This document shows positions 60,869 through 64,000 of a stretch of DNA of 64,000 nucleotides, one piece after another (the stretch's first letter is position 1; every line of letters starts with the position of its first letter). Both the position numbers and the translations under genes were made by a program. Source of the stretch: Rubrivivax sp. (GTDB lineage Bacteria > Pseudomonadota > Gammaproteobacteria > Burkholderiales > Burkholderiaceae_C); assembly GCA_019635315.1 (NCBI GenBank), contig JAHBZT010000001.1, positions 790,001 to 854,000 of the forward strand. The letters run 5' to 3'. Below the pieces are notes generated by a model, which saw only the letters and a list, made by a program, of their open reading frames with translations, was not told where the DNA came from and made no database searches.

Positions 60869-61216
60869 CCTTGCAGGCCGCGCTCGCGCAAGCATGCGCT
60901 CGCCCTTCGCGAGGCACAGGCCCGTCCGCAGGGACGGGCCTGAGTCCGCGCTCAGCCTTGCAGGCCGCGCTCGCGCAAGCATGCGCTCGCCCTTCGCGAG
61001 GCACAGGCCCGTCCGCAGGGACGGGCCTGAGTCCGCGCTCAGCCTTGCAGGCCGCGCTCGCGCAAGCATGCGCTCGCCCTTCGCGAGGCGCAGGCCCGTC
61101 CGCAGGGACGGGCCTGCGTCCGCGCTCAGCCTTGCAGGCCGCGCTCGCGCAAGCATGCGCTCGCCCTTCGCGAGGCGCAGGCCCGTCCGCAGGGACGGGC
61201 CTGCGTCCGCGCTCAG
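60869..61216. repeat. 87-bp tandem array, four units, each with a hairpin
   Basis: The array fills the 378-base gap between the SDR stop and the small membrane protein stop. Unit starts fall at 60869, 60956, 61043 and 61130. Each unit contains CAGGCCCGTCC-GCA-GGGACGGGCCTG, a strong stem-loop. Units 1-2 and units 3-4 form two subtypes that differ at one base on each side of the stem, which is 13 perfect pairs in units 3-4. The period is a multiple of three, so spurious 29-residue peptide repeats appear in both strands. I see no gene inside. Confidence 0.93.
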
Positions 61217-61404
61217 CCTTCGTTGGCCGGGCAGCTCAGCGCGGCGCGCGCATGCATCTCGGCGGCTGCCGCCTGCGCGAGCTGCACCTCCTGCACCGGC
61301 GTCATCGCCTGGCTGTGGATCCCGGCCAGGATCGCCAGCGTGACGACGGCGGCCAGGCCGAAGGCGCTGGCGTGCTGCGTGGTGCGGGTGACGAAGGCAT
61401 TCAT
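61213..61404 (-). CDS. small hypothetical protein with one membrane helix, 63 aa
   Basis: MNAFVTRTTQHASAFGLAAV begins a protein with one hydrophobic helix (FGLAAVVTLAILAGIHSQA) and a C-terminal amphipathic part with one Cys (ALSCPANEG). AGGAGC just before the ATG at 61404 is a good ribosome-binding site. Proteins of this size and layout are common in Burkholderiales but have no assigned function. Its stop codon (61213-61215) is the last element before the tandem array, whose units repeat the sequence just after the stop. Confidence 0.7.
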   Translation of the reverse strand: MNAFVTRTTQHASAFGLAAVVTLAILAGIHSQAMTPVQEVQLAQAAAAEMHARAALSCPANEG

Positions 61405-61543
61405 GACGGGCTCCTGGGGACTGCGCGGCGGTATCCGATGGTTGCACTGTAGGCAGCGCACGCCGCAGCGACCACGGGATTGCGACGAACTGCCGGCCGG
61501 CCGGAGCGAGCCGCGATCCGCGGCGACGAATGGCCGCCGCGCT

Positions 61544-62578
61544 TCAGCCCCGTGGCGTGGTGTGCCAGGCCTGCAGCAGCGCCGCCTCGCGCTCGGGCGC
61601 GAGGCCGGTCGGCGGGCGCGGTGGCCCCTCGCCGGCGCGCGACAGCGGTGCAGCCCGCGCCCAGGCCGCGGTGTCCTGCAGCGTGGCCTCCAGCGCCCGG
61701 CACTGCAGCCCGGTGGCCAGCGCACGCGCGATCTCGGTGCGGTGGATGCCGTCGCTGCGCCGCGGCAGCCACAGCGGCAGCTCGGTCCACGACGCGACAC
61801 CCTGCTCGAGCAGGAAGTCCTCGGCGACCCAGCACAGCCGCGGCGGCGGGTCGGCCGGCGCCAGCACGCGGCGCGCGGTGGCCAGGAAGGCCTCCATGCT
61901 CAGCGGCGTCGCCGGCCCGGTGAGGTTGAAGGGCCCGCTGCGCCCGGACTCGGCCTGCGCCAGCATCCACGCCGCGGCGTCGCGCGCATCGATGAACTGC
62001 ACGGGGCCCGCCGGGTCACCCGGGGCCAGCACCTCGCTGCCGGGTGCGGCGCGCAGCAGCCGGCGCACCCACCAGGTGAAGCGTTCGGTCGGGTCGTGCG
62101 GCCCCACCAGCAGCCCGGGGCGCGGCAGCAGCGTGCGCCCGGCGCCGAAGCCGTCGACCGCGGCCTGCTCGCACAGCACCTTCAGGCCGCCGTAGGTCTC
62201 GCCGCTGACGGTTTCGGTCGCCGGGTCGGCCAGCGTCGCCAGCGTGGCGTCCTCGGTCAGTGCGCCGGCGTCGGGATCGGCGTAGACGCTGATCGTCGAC
62301 ACCATCTGGTAATGGCCCACGCGCCCGGCCAGGCGGGCCGCGACCTCGCGCACCTGGCGCGGCCAGTAGGCGCTGGTGTCGACGACGGCGTCGAAGCGGC
62401 GGCCGTCCAGCACCGACAGGTCGGCATTGCGGTCGGCGATCAGGTGTTCGGCCTGCGGAAACAGGCCGCTGCCGCTGCGCCCGCGGTGCAGCAGCGTGAC
62501 GCGGTGGCCGCGTTGCAGCGCGAGGTCCGCGAGATGGCGGCCGAGGAAGCGCGTGCCGCCGAGAACGAGCAGGTGCAT
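61544..62578 (-). CDS. NAD-dependent epimerase/dehydratase-family protein
   Basis: The protein has 344 residues. MHLLVLGGTRFLGRHLADLA is an extended-SDR Rossmann start with GGTRFLG. DAVVDTSAYWPRQVREVAA and YQMVSTISVYADPDAG follow, and TYGGLKVLCEQAA has the catalytic Tyr-x-x-x-Lys. FIDARDAAAWMLAQAESG is the late conserved segment. It may act on a nucleotide sugar or another alcohol; relatives are often annotated as reductases without proof. It is an isolated gene. Confidence 0.9.
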   Translation of the reverse strand: MHLLVLGGTRFLGRHLADLALQRGHRVTLLHRGRSGSGLFPQAEHLIADRNADLSVLDGRRFDAVVDTSAYWPRQVREVAARLAGRVGHYQMVSTISVYADPDAGALTEDATLATLADPATETVSGETYGGLKVLCEQAAVDGFGAGRTLLPRPGLLVGPHDPTERFTWWVRRLLRAAPGSEVLAPGDPAGPVQFIDARDAAAWMLAQAESGRSGPFNLTGPATPLSMEAFLATARRVLAPADPPPRLCWVAEDFLLEQGVASWTELPLWLPRRSDGIHRTEIARALATGLQCRALEATLQDTAAWARAAPLSRAGEGPPRPPTGLAPEREAALLQAWHTTPRG

Positions 62579-62656
62579 GGCGCGACTCTACGGCCGGCCG
62601 CGGGCCGACGCGAGCGCCGGGCGCGGCCTGCGGGCCGCGGAGCGCCGAAAATGACG

Positions 62657-62679
62657 ACGGCCGCGCACTGCGCGGCCGT
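62657..62679 (-). terminator. intrinsic-type terminator for the CHRD protein gene
   Basis: ACGGCCGCG and CGCGGCCGT form a perfect nine-pair stem with a five-base loop, 25 bases after the CHRD gene stop. On the minus strand the stem is followed by CGTCATTTTCGG, a short T-rich run. Confidence 0.65.
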
Positions 62680-62703
62680 GGCGGGTGGCGGGGAGCGCGG
62701 CGC

Positions 62704-63291
62704 TCAGGCCGTCGCGGTTGCGGCGCGCCGACGCGGCAGACCACCGACGGCGGCCAGCCCCAGGCCCATCAGCGCCCAGGTGCCCGGCTCCGGCACCGGC
62801 TGCAGGAAGCCGCGGACTTCGCCGGCCGGGAACGCCGTGCTGTGCACGTTGAAGTAGGCGGTGCCAGCATTCAGGCCGGCGAGCAGCGCGGCCGAAGCGC
62901 CGGCCACCGTGCCGCCACCGAAGTTGGTGATGAAGCTGGCGGTGTAGGTGCCGGCCTGGGTGAGGTCCAGGGTCGTCTGGTAGAAGCCGAAATTGACGCC
63001 GACCGGGAAGCCGGGCAGCGTGCCCGGCGTCACCGCGACGCCCACCGTGCCGGCATTCGGCGCCGCGGTGCAGCAATGAATATGCGCCACCGTCGTCGTG
63101 CCCGACAGGCCGAAGAAGATGGCCGCGATATCCAGGGTCTGGGCGCCGGCGTCGAAGGAGACGAAGACGGCCCCGTCGCCGGTGGCGCCGGGAACTTCCG
63201 GCGACAGGTCGCTGGCGAAGGAATAGGTCTGCGCCTGGGCGGCGGTGGCGGCCAGGGTCAGGGCGGCAGCCAGGGCGATCGCGGTCTTCAT
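62704..63291 (-). CDS. CHRD-domain PEP-CTERM protein
   Basis: The protein has 195 residues. A signal peptide (AIALAAALTLAATAAQAQ) is followed by a CHRD domain with TTTVAHIHCCTAAPNAGTVG, the His-containing centre of that fold, and LLAGLNAGTAYFNVHSTAFP, the conserved end (AYFNVHS plus a PAGEVRG continuation). A complete PEP-CTERM signal closes the protein: VPEPGTWALMGLGLAAVGGL, then PRRR. It should be exported and processed by an exosortase. CHRD domains often occur in matrix proteins. Confidence 0.95.
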   Translation of the reverse strand: MKTAIALAAALTLAATAAQAQTYSFASDLSPEVPGATGDGAVFVSFDAGAQTLDIAAIFFGLSGTTTVAHIHCCTAAPNAGTVGVAVTPGTLPGFPVGVNFGFYQTTLDLTQAGTYTASFITNFGGGTVAGASAALLAGLNAGTAYFNVHSTAFPAGEVRGFLQPVPEPGTWALMGLGLAAVGGLPRRRAATATA

Positions 63292-63431
63292 GGCGGGTCC
63301 TCGGTGCAGGGCGCTGGAAGATGCCAGCCGGCGGGAAGCACGCACTTCCGCACGCATCGGATGTTCCCTCTGGCACCAGCAAGACGCCACCCCCTGACCG
63401 AGTGGTCCGGCGCCGGGAATAGGCCGGCCGC

Positions 63432-63668
63432 TCAGGCCGTACGCGCCGGTGGCGGTGCCGCTTCCCGCCCCGGGGGCTCGACGGCCGTGCCTGCCGCCAG
63501 CGCCTGCAGGCAGTCCAGGCACAGGCAGCCGCGGTAGCGCTGGCGCAGCCGGGCCAGCAGCGCCGGCGCCAGCACCACGGTGGTGCACGCGCAAGGGCCG
63601 GCACCGGCGGCGCCGCAGGCGAAGCCGCCCCCGCAGCGCGGGCAGCGGTCGGGCGCCGGTGCGTGCAA
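63432..63668 (-). CDS. cysteine-rich CWC-family protein
   Basis: The protein has 78 residues. CPRCGGGFACGAAGAGPCAC, then RQRYRGCLCLDCLQALAA, is the CWC signature with eight conserved Cys, probably binding zinc. The start is TTG at 63668 with GGAG upstream; there is no in-frame ATG before the first Cys. The last 15 residues are Pro/Ala-rich. It lies 21 bases downstream of the acyl-CoA synthetase gene on the same strand. Confidence 0.88.
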   Translation of the reverse strand: MHAPAPDRCPRCGGGFACGAAGAGPCACTTVVLAPALLARLRQRYRGCLCLDCLQALAAGTAVEPPGREAAPPPARTA

Positions 63669-63689
63669 GGCGGCTCCGGGCGCTGCGGC

Positions 63690-64000
63690 TCAGCCCGCGA
63701 AGAGCCCGCGGTGCTGCTCGCGCAGCAGGTTCTTCTGCACCTTGCCCATCGCATTGCGCGGCAGTTCGGGCACCACGAAGACCTGCTTGGGCACCTTGAA
63801 GCCGGCGATGCGCGACTTCAGCGCCGCGATCGTCGCCGCCGGTTCGGGCGCCGCGCCCGGGCGCGGCACGACGACGGCCACCACGGCCTCGCCGAAGTCC
63901 GGGTGCGGCACGCCGATCACCGCGCTCTCGGCAACGCCGGGCAGCTCGTTCAGGTAGCCCTCGACCTCCGCCGGGTAGACGTTGTAGCCGCCGCTGATGA
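63690..64000 (-). CDS. acyl/malonyl-CoA synthetase, C-terminal fragment
   Basis: The frame is open at the window edge, so only the last 102 residues are present. They contain ISGGYNVYPAEVEGYLNEL, AVIGVPHPDFGEAVVAVVVP and LPRNAMGKVQKNLLRE, with the catalytic Lys, which form the C-terminal lid of an adenylate-forming enzyme. IGVPHPDFGEAV is characteristic of malonyl-CoA synthetase (MatB), but the fragment is too short to be sure. The upstream part must lie outside the window. Confidence 0.9.
   Translation of the reverse strand, partial: ISGGYNVYPAEVEGYLNELPGVAESAVIGVPHPDFGEAVVAVVVPRPGAAPEPAATIAALKSRIAGFKVPKQVFVVPELPRNAMGKVQKNLLREQHRGLFAG

Noticed and set aside
60869-61216. Tandem array as a CRISPR
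   Set aside because: The units are adjacent with no unique spacers, and no cas gene is present.
60788-61447. Protein with 29-residue repeats encoded in the tandem array
   Set aside because: The period of 87 is divisible by three, so both strands give periodic peptides by chance. The real small gene uses another frame with a good ribosome-binding site.

Overview
The window is very GC-rich, densely packed bacterial DNA that reads as a betaproteobacterium of the order Burkholderiales, probably near the Rubrivivax/Leptothrix/Roseateles group. This is an inference from the gene families present: a Bug/TctC periplasmic receptor, a TRAP transporter, PEP-CTERM proteins, small DUF1289 and DUF1272 proteins, and an SSF-type symporter paired with an SSF-histidine kinase. 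I see no rRNA, tRNA, CRISPR array, prophage or intact insertion sequence. Most of the window looks like ordinary chromosome, with about 65 genes on both strands.

Layout. 1-12.8 kb: the end of a TrkH K+ channel subunit, a Bug receptor with an FAD oxidoreductase, glgC, an export-like membrane protein, a GNAT-methyltransferase pair, a FnIII lipoprotein, a membrane protein coupled to a flavin monooxygenase, and a lone PIN protein. 12.8-16.8 kb: a 105-bp repeat with inverted ends, a PEP-CTERM protein, and a run of minus-strand genes including four acetyltransferases and a cupin. 16.9-29.3 kb: leucine/isovalerate catabolism. This holds both methylcrotonyl-CoA carboxylase subunits, an acyl-CoA dehydrogenase, a methylglutaconyl-CoA hydratase and HMG-CoA lyase, with a strong palindromic operator in front. 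DinB, GNAT-DinB and DsbA-fold genes and an orphan VgrG-tip-like protein are interspersed or follow. 29.9-37 kb: a catabolic island with a CoA-transferase, crotonase, TRAP transporter and aminotransferase, plus a divergent GntR regulator. 37.8-40.9 kb: a large FAD/Fe-S D-2-hydroxyacid dehydrogenase.

41.1-49.3 kb: one apparent operon of solute:Na+ symporter (two subunits), small membrane proteins, an SSF-histidine kinase, a receiver-only response regulator, and a membrane sensor fused to a DnaQ-like 3'-5' exonuclease. 49.3-64 kb: a mixture of hydrolases, a zinc-efflux CDF gene, an M20 amidohydrolase, two further PEP-CTERM proteins, a DJ-1 protein, a RibD-type reductase, acyl-CoA synthetases, a CBS/DUF294 protein, an SDR, an epimerase and an 87-bp tandem array.

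The most unusual content is not protein-coding. A 550-bp element (23568-24117 and 37111-37660) is built of nested inverted repeats, including a perfect 56-bp pair in the second copy. A 105-bp element with imperfect terminal inverted repeats (12802-12906 and, inverted, 50095-50199) overlaps the stop codon of a neighbouring gene by one base in both copies. A four-unit 87-bp tandem array (60869-61216) carries a strong hairpin in each unit. Among proteins, the sensor-exonuclease, the GNAT-DinB fusion and the free-standing VgrG-tip-like protein are the best candidates for follow-up.
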